A stretch of DNA of 64,000 nucleotides from Plecoglossus altivelis (lineage: Eukaryota > Chordata > Actinopteri > Osmeriformes > Plecoglossidae). The stretch is taken from contig BROE01000023.1 of assembly GCA_036571765.1 (NCBI GenBank), forward strand, positions 3,246,108 through 3,310,107, written 5' to 3'. The translations under genes were made by a program, and so were the position numbers. Positions within the stretch are counted from its first letter, which is position 1; every line of letters starts with the position of its first letter. The notes beneath the pieces are model-generated. The model saw only the letters and a program-made list of their open reading frames with translations, was not told the DNA's origin and searched no databases. Below are positions 26,431-37,630 of the stretch, one piece after another.

Positions 26431-28844
26431 ATTGTCCTTCCAAAAGAAACATGATCACCCAACAAACGTTTAAGCAGTGGCAAATCCCTCTGTAGTTCAC
26501 ATTATTAAAAAGTCTTGCCACATTTGAAATTTCAAGGTGTTATAATATATTGCTACTCTAGGCGATTTACAAAGCAGATTTTTTTTAATATTTATCACAA
26601 TGATTAAAGCCACATCTATCAAATGGGACCCAACACCATTACCCAGGAGCTGAGGAGCCAGAGACAAGTGTAAAGATGGAGAGGTACAGGTAGAGCCATT
26701 TCCCCCCACTGAGTCCTGCCTCTCTGCATCACAGAAATGAGCAGTTTCATCTCCACAGTCACACTCCATAAAAGGTAGCCTGTGATCAACAAAGCTTCAA
26801 TACAAAAGGTTTCTGCCACCTCTGATGGCGGCTGGTTCTCTTATTACTTGGCTCCCGCTATAAACGGGATATTAATTGAACCAGAAACCACAAGGTTACC
26901 TTTAATGTCACGTTGAAGGTGCTGTGATATCTGGACTGCGAGGCAGGAGCTAATGGAAAGTGGTGCAGCATGCGATATTGAGTGGATCCTCTAGGCTTAT
27001 AGGATGTCATTCAAGTCCTGCCAGATAACCCAGGAGTGCACTGCATAGACGCTCCTACTTTGAAGAGCCATGCATCCACAGCACAACAAGGGTTTAGTGC
27101 TTTGGATACTTGTCTAAGTGAACTTGTACCATTTTTTTTTTCACGCTGAGTAGCCGAGTAGTTACAATTACAAAGAAGTCTCAAGGTGAAACAAACACAC
27201 AGGATTCAGATATGGAAGATAAACCATGTTCTTGAGGGCTCTGAGAGAGGGTGGGTTGGTTCTGGAATGGGCCGTGTATGTCTGGCCAGCCACTGGGTAA
27301 CAGCTAGGTCCTGAACCACACAACAAGAAGAGCTAAAATACAACTCTGAAAAATAATTTATTGCTTTTTTATATACTTTTTCTTTCATTTGTATTATTAA
27401 TCCTTTTTGTAATTATTGTGAATAATATCAATATTATTATCATCATGTTTATATATTTTGTACATCAAATACAAGATTTAAAAAATTAGAAAGGAAATTG
27501 TAAACTTCGTTTGGCATTCACATAATCAAGCGTGTGTGGAGCTACGACACAGGTGTTTTACAGTGGTACAACAAAATACCTACAAAATCAGTTTATTGCT
27601 TCATGTCCTACTGTGTAAAGAAAAAGCATGTGGTAGACATTTTGTTGCCATAGCTGCAAACCACTGCAAAGAAACCACTTGAACAGTGAACAGCTTCTCT
27701 TAACTGAGTCTGAGGGATTAGTTGAATTGTGTGATTGTTTTTGAAAGGCATAGAAAGTAATATCCCACACAACCTTTATTTATTGTTCACCGTACCCACT
27801 GATTAGTAGTTAAATAACAAAATCAAAAAAACTATAAATAGAAAGAATTTCTCGAGGTACGCCATGTGAGATGGAGACCATAAATATTTCGATTCAAATA
27901 TTAAAATAAATAGATAAATATGTATATTGTCTATTCTGATTGAACAGATTAAACATAGTAGTCATGTCTTCGCTGAAGCTGAAATGATCAGAACATAAAC
28001 CATATAAGCATTGAAATCAAAATGACTCGATAAATATTGATTGTTTTCAGAAATAATGAATTAAAAAAATGGGTTTGTTTTTACAATCATGAAAAAAACA
28101 CGGTAAAAATGCATTTTACACTGGTTGTGTAGGGAAAACACTGATTGAGAAACTTTATAAACAGATAAAACTATACATGGTAAAATTTCCCCCCCCAACA
28201 AAAAAACTCTTAAAAAAGGAAATTCGTTCACATGCTCCCTCAAAATGAGCAATCCTTCACCAACACATTTTTACAATCATGTCATCTCGTCTAGACGTCA
28301 TGTAGGTATCCAATATGTTTAACATCACTGTAATACCTACAGATCCACATTCTGAATTAAGAAAAAATCATCATCATTTAAAAAAGGCTGCGTTTTACAG
28401 TGCATAGCTGTAACAAATAAAGAACTTTGTTTGATATGTACATAAAATAAAAATATTCCTTTTAATTTTATCTGTAAATACAGGGTTACATTTTTCTCAC
28501 AAAAATGTAGACAGCAATGTTACCTCACACCTCTAATGTACCTTTCGTTATACTCCTCGTTGAAAATGTAACACCACATCCAAACACCAGATTAAAAGCA
28601 ACAAAAAAAAAGTCAACAACAAAGAAAAGAAAACAGACTGAACAAGCTGCACGTTGTCACCACTCAAAGCATTGTGGGTGTTGTAGTGCTTGAAATTTCT
28701 CATGAATGTTTTATCTTTGACTGACGGTTGTACAGCAGCACAGCACACACATCTGTGCAGAGCTCTGAGGGATCACTGGCTCTCTTAATGTCTTTTTCCC
28801 AGCTCTTCAGCAGCTATGTTCATGTAAACTTTGTTTTAATATAT

Positions 28845-28851
<7 letters not shown>

Positions 28852-28881
<30 letters not shown>

Positions 28882-28905
28882 TATATATATATATTTGGAG
28901 TCTAT
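28852..28905. repeat. (TA)n tract inside the 3' UTR
   Basis: An alternating TA run of about 26 nt, an interruption, and a second run of about 16 nt, followed by more TATATA at 28902-28911. It lies about 150 nt after the stop codon and is self-complementary, so the RNA could form an AU hairpin. Confidence 0.85.
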
Positions 28906-29034
28906 ATATATTCATCTTTAAATCCTCTCTTATATAGAGTGTAAAACTTCTGGTAGTCTCCTAGTTAAAGGACAGAAACATCAGTGAGGTATCAGCCTTC
29001 CCTCTTGGTTTGGCTGCAGGTGCCAGGGCACGCG

Positions 29035-29138
29035 TTACCTTCTCAGACTGCGCTGGGCCTCTCTCAGCAAGCTGTCAAAATCCATGGAGTCATACTTGCT
29101 TTTAGTGGAGGCTGGATCAAAGTCATCCGAATGGGAGT
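29035..29138 (-). CDS. ppargc1a: PPARGC1A exon 13: C-terminus and stop
   Basis: 104 coding nt, starting in phase 1 and ending in TAA (29035-29037). It encodes DSHSDDFDPASTKSKYDSMD followed by FDSLLREAQRSLRR. This is the near-invariant C-terminus of PGC-1alpha; the DFDSLLREAQ block is shared across the PGC-1 family. The acceptor is CTCTTTTCAG/AC. Confidence 0.97.
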
Positions 29139-31606
29139 CTGAAAAGAGAAGGGTGCGGAGGTCAGAGGGCAAGCTGTATTCAGGCTACCTCGTCACTCGG
29201 CGCATGCCAGACCGGACCTCGCGCTGCAGGAAGTCTGACCAGCTCGTGACGAGGCCTGGTCCTGGCGTGGGCCGGACACATGCAGTGTTTGGTATCAGCG
29301 TGTTGGTTCAGTTCGCTGGTTGTCAGAGCCCATAGTGCTGTCTGACTGGTTGGCTGTGTTGACTTGGTGATGGTGACCCAGCTAAGTTTCTCGAGAGAAG
29401 TGGATGGAGGAGCCTGTTTTCGGTGCCTAAAACAGCCTCGCTAACCAGACAACCTGACACCTCGCCTTTCAAGTCAACTCAACATCATTCAAATGCTCAA
29501 GGTGGAAAAATAAAGGGCTCTTTTTGATCGTGACCAAAACCCCTCCGCTCCCCCCCCCCTTTCCCCAAAGTACGAGCGCGGGACCTGGGAGTTTGATCGG
29601 TAGAGGCGATAATAAAAAACGAGGGTGTCTTATCTCTGGTGGCAGACAGCTTCACAAATGGGGCCCCACACGGATGGGAAGAAGAGGCAGGGGCGGAGAG
29701 CTTGAGAAATGGGAATGACCATGGCAGGCTGGGGGACGCCAGCTGTGATCTAATACTGTGGCCCAGGGCTGGGGGGGGGTGTCACATGCCGCACCTTGAG
29801 GGATGAAAAATCCCCCTGGCGCTCTACTTAGGACTAATGGACAGTGTTCTCTGAAAACAACCACACACAAAGAGGACAGCCAGCGAGATGGAGAGGAGGA
29901 AACAGTTCTCTGTAGCACAACATTATTCAAGTCTTCCCTCTTGAAGGGAGAGGTTTTTTGGTCTTTCTCTTCCCATCTCTTTATACTAAGACAGAGGGGA
30001 AGGACTGAACGAGCCTGTTTGGAAAGGAAAAAAAGAAAGGAAGAAAGATAGAGGGGTGGAACGAAGGTCTTTTCATTCTCAGAGACTGATTAGTCATTTT
30101 GGGCCACAGTGTCTTTCCTCAAGGCTTTTGGATTAACAAATGTTGCTGGAGTGTCAACCTCAGGAAGAGACTGTTCCCTCGCTCCCTTCCAAAAAAAAAA
30201 TAATGTCTTCATTTCTTGTTGAGCTCTCTTTCCATTGAGGAACCTACTGACCTTTCAATGTCCTGGCATTATATAGTCTGACCTCCTGGATGGTCTGAAA
30301 ATAAACACTGGATGAGTGTTGCTTTGAACCCAGATGGCTATTTACGTCTTCATCATCAGACTGAGTGGATTGTTGACCACAATGGCGTGTTTAAGGGGAA
30401 CGTTCTGAAAAGCTACTTGTGTTCCTCCTTGGCTGATGATACACTCGGACTGTCTTGTGTTTCTCTCTCTTTCTCGCTCTCGCTCTCGCTCTCTTACACA
30501 CAGCGTGAATTCCAACCCATATCCTACATCACTGATGAAGTGCATCACATATAGCGTATAACGGTACCGAACTTAAAGTGCTGTCCTTCACTTGTGTATG
30601 AACATAAGGATACATATGTGTGTGTACATGTACAAGCATACATATATGTATACCCATGTAAACAGCTATCTGTGAAAGCATGCACTCTAGCCCTGCTTTC
30701 CAGCTCCCTGGGCAGGGAGGCGAGCTGGTGTCTCTGGGGGGCGAAGAGTGAGTGTTAGAGAGCATCACTGGAGGAATAGACTGCTGATTATTAGTCAATC
30801 AAGAGTCAGCTGTCACACACTACACACACACATACACACACACACACACACAGAGACTTCTCTCTGCTGCTTTTACACACATACACACACTCTCCCCCCT
30901 CCATCCGGGCAGATGACAGGCTGCTATGTGTCACAGTCAGGTCTCTGCTCCACACCATAACATCTGGCAGCAGATGGAGCCTTGCTTCTGAGGGAGGGGG
31001 GCTGCTGGGACATAACCTTGCACCCCCCTCCCTTCCTCTCCCCTTCCCCTCCTCTCCTCTCCCCCTTGTCTCTTTTCTTCTCTTCTCCTGTTCCCCTTTT
31101 CTCCTCTACTCTGTCTCCTTTCCTTTCCCCTCCATTCATCTCCCCTCTCCCCTTCCTTTCACCCCTCCTCTTGTTCTCCTCTGCTCCCTCTATCCTCCCA
31201 GCCCATCAAATATACATTCCTGTATAGGATATCAACTCAGACACTGTATCTACCTCCGTCCTCATTTGGTTCCATACTTGTAATATTGACTAAGTGCACA
31301 GATCCAGACTGGGAGGAAAGTAAGAAGCCGCATGCTTCCTGGAGGAGCAGAGATACCTCTCTGTGTTCCTGGAAGCCACTGAGAACTGCGTCTCCCTGCC
31401 TCTCCATACCGCCAAGACACATTAGGCATCCATGCTTTAGCCTCCCTTTGAGTCTTACAGCATCACTTAAAGAACTGAGCGAAGAAGAGAGTGTGTGTGT
31501 GTGTGTGTGTGTGTGTTTAGTGTGTGTGTTTAGTGTGTGTGTGTCTGTGGGGGGAGGGAGGGTGGGGCAGGAGGAGGTGGGGATTCTACGTCAAAGCCGC
31601 ACTTAC
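29139..31606 (-). other. ppargc1a: Intron 12 of PPARGC1A (2.5 kb)
   Basis: Contains a pyrimidine-rich stretch (31020-31200), CA runs (30822-30890), a CT/GCTCTC run (30464-30494) and (GT)n at 31493-31545. No exon is recognised. Confidence 0.9.
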
Positions 31607-31758
31607 CCAAATCTGTGTAATTTGATTTGCAGAACTGCTTTTGTCCACCGAAGCACAGCTCGAACTGTGGCTCGTTGGACCTGCGCAGGGTGTGTCCGTT
31701 CTCAAGGGCGGCGAAGGCGTCACAGGTGTAGCGGTAGGTGATGAAGCCAAAATTGTCC
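31607..31758 (-). CDS. ppargc1a: PPARGC1A exon 12: second half of RRM
   Basis: 152 nt, phase 2 to phase 1. It encodes the RNP1-like DNFGFITYRYTCDAFAALEN, then GHTLRRSNEPQFELCFGGQK and QFCKSNYTDL. TCDAFAALENG is specific to PGC-1alpha among the three family members and helps fix the paralogue. The acceptor is GTCGACCCAG/G and the donor TTGG/GTAAGT. Confidence 0.96.
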
Positions 31759-32128
31759 CTGGGTCGACAACGGAAAATGGGAAAGTCAGAGAAGGGCCCC
31801 GGCGGGGACAGTGGCAGGAGCCTCTGCTACCTGGCCTCCACGCTATTTATATGCAAAAGAGAAATCGATAAAAATGTATCTTGGCTCCCAAAATAGCCTG
31901 GACAAAAGAGGAAAACGTCCTCTGACGCGAGCCAAGGCTAAACCCTTATTTCTACGTCTGCCTGCAGAGGAGACGTTAAGAAAAAAACAAGCTAACAACT
32001 CGTACACATACACGCGCACACAAAGGTGCACAATCGCACACTGCACATGCAGACGCAGACCCATCCGAACAGGTACACACACTCTCAAGCGCACACTCTC
32101 ACACGAACACGGTGTCCTGGAGCCATAC
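31759..32128 (-). other. ppargc1a: Intron 11 of PPARGC1A (370 nt)
   Basis: Short intron splitting the RRM. It carries a CA-rich stretch around 32005-32110 and nothing else of note. Confidence 0.92.
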
Positions 32129-32250
32129 CCGTCATCTCTTAGGTTGACGGCGCACTCCTCGATCTCTCCGAAGACTTCAAAGCGCCGCTTCAGTTCTGCC
32201 CGGGTGCTGTCGGCCCTAAGCCTGCCCACGTACACAACCCTCCTCTCCTC
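32129..32250 (-). CDS. ppargc1a: PPARGC1A exon 11: first half of RRM
   Basis: 122 nt, phase 0 to phase 2. It encodes EERRVVYVGRLRADSTRAEL and KRRFEVFGEIEECAVNLRDD. The RNP2 strand VVYVGRL and the alpha-1 helix RAELKRRF of the RNA recognition motif are clear, and RFEVFGEIEEC is a family signature. The acceptor is ACGAGCAG/GAG and the donor GACGG/GTATGG. Confidence 0.96.
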
Positions 32251-33257
32251 CTGCTCGTTAGAGGAACACAGGGAGAAGTGCGGGTTAAAGGGGGAGAGTT
32301 TCCCTCGCTTTCTGCCCCCTTCCCTCCCCTCAAGTCATCCCAGCGGCAGTAACTAAACGCCCCCCCACACACACCCCCCGTCCCACCCCCTGTTCCGTCA
32401 CCCGACAGCGAAGGTAGACTTAGGGACGGTCTCCTTTTGACCTCCTTGGCTGTTCTGCTCCTGTGATTGGGCAGCTTGGGTCTAAGCACTGGACTCCTCC
32501 CTGTCTTGTTAAACATCTCCCTCTCTGGCTGTGCTGGTTGAGACGTGGCGGGGCTGTGTTCGGAAACGGACGACCCCATTTACAGGTCGGAGTGGGACAG
32601 CGAACCGGGCCCCAAGGTGGCGTCTTCGGAAAGGGGTCAAAAACAACGTCACAAGCTGCAAGATGCCCAGAGGGGACACCAAGGTCACAGCGGAATCATT
32701 TACAAGTGCCGCACGACGCTGCAATTATAGTTTTTGAGCAATTTAATTGCGTGTGCTAATCATATAATGCAGTACAGGCCTGGGGCTGTGTTGTATCACC
32801 AACATTATTTATTTATTCATTCATTTACTTGCCATTACTGGGCCAAGTCTACTGAGAGCCATTCAAATGCTGAATGCTACCCTCAGGGCACTGGTAACTT
32901 ATACATGTAAATCAGTTGCCTGCCGCTAAACTCAAAGTTCACCACTTCAACTGGGCAACATGATGAGAACCCCCCTTTCTCCGGAGCAGAAAGAGAGGAC
33001 ACTACACATTAACAAGAAACCTGACGCTTTTCTTCTTCTTTTTTTTCCCCCTCAAACACAGTTTGAGACAAAAGTGTTTGCTGATTTGGGATTTTAGTTG
33101 CTGACAACTGATAAAAATGCAGTGATGGCATCCTGGGGGCATGTGTGTGTGTGTGTGTGTGTGTGTGAAGCTTTCACATTATCTGGCCTCCCAAACCTCA
33201 ACTGACAGCTTGGTCTCTTTCTCCTTTAATTGTATCCTTTCAAATGCGATCCTGCCA

Positions 33258-33325
33258 AGCTGTGTATGTGTGTACACACATGTGTGTGTATGTGTGTACA
33301 CACGCGCGTGTGTGTATGTGTGTAC
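33258..33325. repeat. GT/AC array with inverted segments
   Basis: Alternating TGTGTGTACACACATG and GTGTGTACACACGCGCGTGT blocks. The TGTGTACACA units are palindromic, so hairpin or Z-DNA structures are possible. Intron 10. Confidence 0.85.
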
Positions 33326-33677
33326 GCTTGTTATTTGACGTACTCGTTCATCAGCAGGAGAGTTCTACTCTGATGAAGAACCAAGCATTGATATTCATCA
33401 CACAGAACAGACCGCTCAAATACACAACCCAAAATATCCCCGGTTCTCCCCGCCCCCTCTCTCTTCATTTCTGGTTCCTTGTTCTTAACCCTCATCCCTG
33501 TGGAGTGATTAATAAGATCCGACGCTGGTTTTCCAGACACCAGAGACTTTAAAAATACACAACCTGGAGATAAAGAGGAAACGCGTGTAGCCTGAATGAT
33601 TCAGTGACTCACTTAGCATGGACTCGTTCATTAAAAAGGGAACATGCAACAGCCATGGGTCCTGAACTGGCTCTGAG

Positions 33678-33940
33678 TGTGTGAGACAGTGGGCTGATGT
33701 GTGTGAGACAGGGAGCAGAGGTCTGTGAGACATGGGCCTGATGTGTGTGAGACAGGGGGCTGAGATCTGTGAGACAGGAGGCTGAGGTCTGTGTGAGAGG
33801 AGGCTGAGGTCTGTGAGACAGGGAGCTGAGGTCTGTGAGACAGGGAGCTGATGTGTATCAGACAAGGGACTGAGGTGTGTGAGACAGGGGGCTGAAGAGT
33901 GTGAGACAGGAGGCACAGTTGTGTGAGACAGGGGGAGACA
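33678..33940. repeat. Minisatellite, 22-24-bp unit, about 12 copies
   Basis: Units such as GTGTGTGAGACAGGGGGCTG and TCTGTGAGACAGGGAGCTGA. It lies in intron 10, within about 40 nt of the exon 10 donor. Its length makes long false open frames on the minus strand. Confidence 0.93.
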
Positions 33941-33975
33941 CAGGAGAGGAGAGAAGGAGAGGGGTTAACACTCAC

Positions 33976-34096
33976 TATAGCTTTCTGCCGCTGTCTCTCT
34001 CTCTGCTCCGCCCTCTCAAACTCCCTCTTCTCGTAGGCACGTCGATGCTCCTCCCTCTGCAGACGCTCGTGCTGGTAGTCCTCGTAGCTGTCGTAC
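33976..34096 (-). CDS. ppargc1a: PPARGC1A exon 10: charged linker before RRM
   Basis: 121 nt, phase 2 to phase 0. It encodes YDSYEDYQHERLQREEHRRA then YEKREFERAEQRERQRQKAI, a highly charged, probably helical linker close to the mammalian sequence. The acceptor is CCCGGCAG/G and the donor ATA/GTGAGT. A minisatellite of about 24 bp begins within about 40 nt of the donor. Confidence 0.95.
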
Positions 34097-34853
34097 CTGC
34101 CGGGAAGCCAGCATGTCAGTCACACCCTCCGTCCTCCTGCGCCCTCCAAAACCTCCCCCCCCCCTCCGCACGGCCTCATGTCACCAGGGAAGAGCTGTCT
34201 ATCCTCCGTCCACCCCCCTCCCTCCCTCCCTCCACTCTCAGTGCAGGCGCTCGGGGACGGCGAAGGCAGGCGTCGCCTCGCTTTCCGAGGTTATGGATCC
34301 CGCAGGAAGGGGAGGTGACGGGTGGGGCTTGGCAGCTGCTGCTGTCAGCGCTGCTTCACATGTCATTACTCTGCTTAGTTAGGGCTTCATCCACCACTCT
34401 GGGAAAGAAACCAAACAGGAGGGCAACTTCTCTTCTCTTTGCTTTTTTCTTGGGGGTGGAGGAGGAGGGGGGGGTGGCTGGTGGCGAGGCGAGGCGAGGC
34501 CGTGCGCCGGGGCGAGGGAGGGAGGACTCTGGGGCTTGTCGGGTGTCGTTAGCCTCGTCCGTGGCAAATCGGTTCGGAGCGGGGATGGAGAGTGGGGGGG
34601 GGGGGTGTCGGTCGTGACTCAGTGAGCCAGCGCTTCTCTGAATATGGAACTAGCTCTGTGTCCGCGGTGCTGAGGACAGCGTTGTGATGGGACACACGAG
34701 GCCTGCTTGGCTGCTTCACATCTGCTCTCACCTACTGGGCGCCTGAACCTCGCTGACTTAAGACCTGCTGTTGCACATCTCAACATCCGTGGGTCCTGTG
34801 CTTTTAAGATTGGCTTGTCTTCCGGATACTGACATGTGCTGTGCGTCAGGGGA

Positions 34854-34897
<44 letters not shown>

Positions 34898-34921
34898 TGT
34901 GTCAGGGCGAGGTGTGTGTAC
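34097..34921 (-). other. ppargc1a: Intron 9 of PPARGC1A (0.8 kb)
   Basis: GC-rich intron with a G run at 34592-34604 and (GT)n at 34856-34892. A plus-strand open frame across part of it is antisense to exon 10 and is not considered a gene. Confidence 0.9.
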
Positions 34922-35020
34922 CTGGGTCTGCGTCCCAGAGGAGACCTGGAGCGGGAGCCAGAATGGGGGCTTCTGTGGTTCCTGGAGCGGTAAGTGCTGG
35001 AGTCTGTGCTGTGGCTCGAC
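34922..35020 (-). CDS. ppargc1a: PPARGC1A exon 9: RS-rich segment
   Basis: 99 nt, phase 2 to phase 2. It encodes SSHSTDSSTYRSRNHRSPHS followed by GSRSRSPLGRRPR, the second part of the arginine/serine-rich region that links PGC-1alpha to mRNA processing. The acceptor is CCCCTGCAG/G and the donor CCCAG/GTACAC. A (GT)n tract lies just downstream of the donor, at 34856-34892. Confidence 0.94.
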
Positions 35021-35476
35021 CTGCAGGGGTCAGAGGAACGTCAGTCACCTGGACTTGATCTGACTACAGCAACATGGAGCACTGCACGCATCCCTGGGAT
35101 CTCACTGGATCAGGGGAAGCACACACACACGCTCACAAACAAACACGCATCCCTGTGGTGTAACAGATAAGTGGACCATACACGCTTGGCCGCGATCCAT
35201 TATTGAAGTGATGAGGAGGGGAGGGACACAGGGAGGGAAGAACCGAAGGACAACTCTGAGGACCGGCAGGTAGGTTCAGGAAGAGGCGCTGGTTCTGATT
35301 CTGTCAAGTTGTCAAAAACACCTCAAGACCTGGACACCGCCTCTGTTACGACCTTGTTACATGATCAGCATTATGAGGTCTGAGTCAGCGCTTTTACTGA
35401 CTGATTTATAAAGAGCCCCTCGAGACTAAGTTCCTGAAGGTCTGGAGTATAAACTGCTTTTTTAACTGTCTCCCTC

Positions 35477-35513
<37 letters not shown>

Positions 35514-36303
35514 CCTTCCTCCCTCCAACCCTGATCAAAGAAAACCAAGGGAATTGTAGTTTTCTCAGGCTGCTGTGATGATACAAGTCTCCAAGAGAGA
35601 GTGTGTTGAGGGTGGGCAATGGGGAGGGGGGAGCAGGATTACACTGCTCCCACACCCCCATATTGGGCTTTCATCTCTGGGGATGAGTAAGAGAGGTGGG
35701 AGAGAGAGGGAGAGAAAAGGGGGAGTTTTTTGTTAGGCAAACAGAACAGCTGCAACTTAAAACAACAGCAGAGCATCAAACAGCGAGGCGGGGGCTACTG
35801 AGAGGGAGGAAACAGCTCCCATAAAACTCCTCGCGTCTACGTTGGGGTGGGGAGCGGAGGGGGGGGGGAGAGAGACTGTGATGATAACACTACAGAACGA
35901 CGCCTCGGGCGCCAGTGATTTTCAAAGTAGCGCTCTCCTTTGGTAAATGTTCTGTTCCAGCAAGCAAGAGAGAGAGCGAGAGAGGGAGAGAGAGGGAGAT
36001 AGGGAGAGAGGGAGAGAGAGAGGGAGAGAGAGAGAAGGAGACCTCCCAGTTTGACAGAGAACGGTTGCCTGTTGTAGTGTCTGTGGACAGCAAAGGAGTC
36101 CACTGCTGTGTTTAAACTGAGCCTGGAGAACGCACAGACTATATGATGTTGTCTAGCAGTCTCGCTGCCAAGATCTCTCTCACTGTTCTGTTGTTTGTCT
36201 GAGGAACAATGCCTTTTTTCTGTGAGTTCAGTGTAGACAGCAGCGCTGACAGTGGCCCACAGTTACTCTCTCACAGAAATGACCACACCTGACATCACCT
36301 CAT

Positions 36304-36340
<37 letters not shown>

Positions 36341-36395
36341 TGCAGTGGGACACGGGGGCCCTGGAGGGATGACACAGGCTCTGTAGAGTGCTTAC
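35021..36395 (-). other. ppargc1a: Intron 8 of PPARGC1A (1.4 kb)
   Basis: Holds a (CA)n run at 35479-35512, a GA-rich tract at 35966-36045 and a (CA)n run at 36307-36340 close to the exon 8 donor. Nothing else is recognised. Confidence 0.9.
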
Positions 36396-37575
36396 CAAGA
36401 AGAGGGACGTCCATCGGGCGAGCTGGAGAGAGAGCGCCGCCGGTGGCGGGAGGAGGAGCTGTGCGAGCGGGACCTGGAGCGGGAGTCCTCGGGGGCCCGG
36501 GGCCAGCGGGACGAGGTCCGGCCGGGTGAGAGGAGGAGAGAGGAGGGCGGGGAGACTGAGGGCGAGCAGCTGTAGGGGGAGCAGGATGGTGAGTCGTGGA
36601 GGAGCAGGTCCAGAGGGGTGCCCTCCCAGGGGTACAGGAGGCGCCCCTCACGCCCCCCCAGATCCAGCTCGTCCTGGAAGGCAGGGAAGCCTGGGTGGAG
36701 CTCCCCTGAGAAGCCCAGCTTAGAGGGGTCCTCCTCCCCAGCTGGACTCTCTTGAGGGGGCAGCTCGCCCCCCGCCTCGCTCCCCGGTGCCCCCGCCTCC
36801 ACCCCCTCCCCACCCTGGCTGAAGATGGCCTTCTGGGGGTGGCCAAAGTGCTTGTTGAGTTCCGCCCGGATCTCCTGGTCACGGAGGGGCTTCCTGGTGC
36901 TGCAGGGCGGGTTCAGGTCCCCCTGGGGGGCCAGGGTGGGGGACTGTGAGCCCTGGGCGGGGGTCTGCTCCGGCCCCCGCCCCTGAGCAGAGATGGGGCT
37001 CTTCTGCAGCTGCTTGGCCAAAGACGAGGATGACGATGGTGATGGCGATGAGGAAGAAGGATGTGAAGAGGAAGAGGGTGGCATGGCTGAGTCCTTACAT
37101 TCCAAATGCCTGTCCTCCGCCACCCCGGAGGCAGGGGCGGGGCCCACGGAGGCAGACGGCGTCTTCTGGCAGGCCGCGGCTGTCGTCGTGGCGATGGAGG
37201 CGGGGGCATCTTTGGCAGTGCCGTCCCGCTTGCCGCCCGCTGACGCCTGGCAATAGTCGTGGTCTCCATAGCCGCGGCCCGGGGCACGCTTGTGGTCGCG
37301 GTGGCCCTCGGGGGCCCCCGGCGGGGCGGGCGTGGCGGGAAGGGGGGTGGCCCAGGCTTTGCTCAGCTGGGCGTACAGCTCAGTTTGCTCAGGGCCCTTC
37401 CTGGAGGTGGGGCCCCCGCCCGGGGCCGGGGGGCAGCAGGGGTCCGTCTCGCTCAGCCTGGCCCTCTTGAACGCCAGGACAGACGAGGAGCATGAAGACA
37501 ACTTGGTTTTGAGCGATGCTTTGAAAGGGATCTCTTGACTGGCTTTGTGGGGGGGCGTGGTAGGTGGTGTCAGAC
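36396..37575 (-). CDS. ppargc1a: PPARGC1A exon 8: large central exon, DHDY motif and RS domain start
   Basis: 1,180 nt (392 whole codons plus split codons), phase 1 to phase 2, open throughout. In order it carries LTPPTTPPHKASQEIPF (the third p38-type site), KKGPEQ-like RKGPEQTELYAQLSKAW, the HCF-1-type motif GDHDYCQ (37247-37267), and a long Ala/Pro/Ser-rich stretch. Then come CSTRKPLRDQEIRAELNKHF, the conserved block before the regulatory region, LLYPWEGTPLD, a Ser-rich cluster and an RS-like run (SRSRSRSHSSSSRHRRRS). The sequence is much more GC-rich and more Ala/Gly/Pro-rich than the mammalian exon. The acceptor is CTTCCTCCAG/GT with a (CT)21 tract 11 nt upstream, and the donor is TTG/GTAAGC. 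Confidence 0.95.
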
Positions 37576-37583
37576 CTGGAGGA

Positions 37584-37586
<3 letters not shown>

Positions 37587-37628
<42 letters not shown>
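37587..37628. repeat. (GA)21 at the exon 8 acceptor
   Basis: On the sense strand this is (TC)21, ending 11 nt before the exon 8 splice acceptor, so it acts as the polypyrimidine tract. Confidence 0.95.

Positions 37629-37630
<2 letters not shown>

Larger units (their letters stand above)
26170..29034 (-). other. ppargc1a: Probable 3' UTR of PPARGC1A
   Basis: Downstream of the TAA the sequence changes to about 2.9 kb of AT-rich, mostly non-repetitive DNA, unlike the GC- and GA-rich surroundings. A long AU-rich 3' UTR is a known property of PGC-1alpha mRNA. Candidate poly(A) signals on the minus strand are AATAAA within 27775-27784 (overlapping pair), 27592-27597, 27357-27362 and, in a typical TGCCAATAAAGG context, 26188-26193. 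The last is followed on the minus strand by a GT-containing stretch and is my preferred distal end. The extent is inferred; only the composition and signals are seen. Confidence 0.6.
32251..33975 (-). other. ppargc1a: Intron 10 of PPARGC1A (1.7 kb)
   Basis: Contains the 24-bp minisatellite at 33678-33940, GT/CA arrays at 33141-33167 and 33258-33325, and otherwise unique sequence. No additional exon is recognised. Confidence 0.9.

Noticed and set aside
33509..33975. Repetitive Pro/Ser/Cys/His minus-strand frame
   Set aside because: Translation of the 24-bp minisatellite in intron 10, with no start or splice context.
33901..34617. 238-codon plus-strand open frame
   Set aside because: Antisense to exon 10 and GC-rich intron 9; no family recognised.
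36388..37538. Several plus-strand open frames of 80-174 codons
   Set aside because: Antisense to GC-rich exon 8; explained by its composition.
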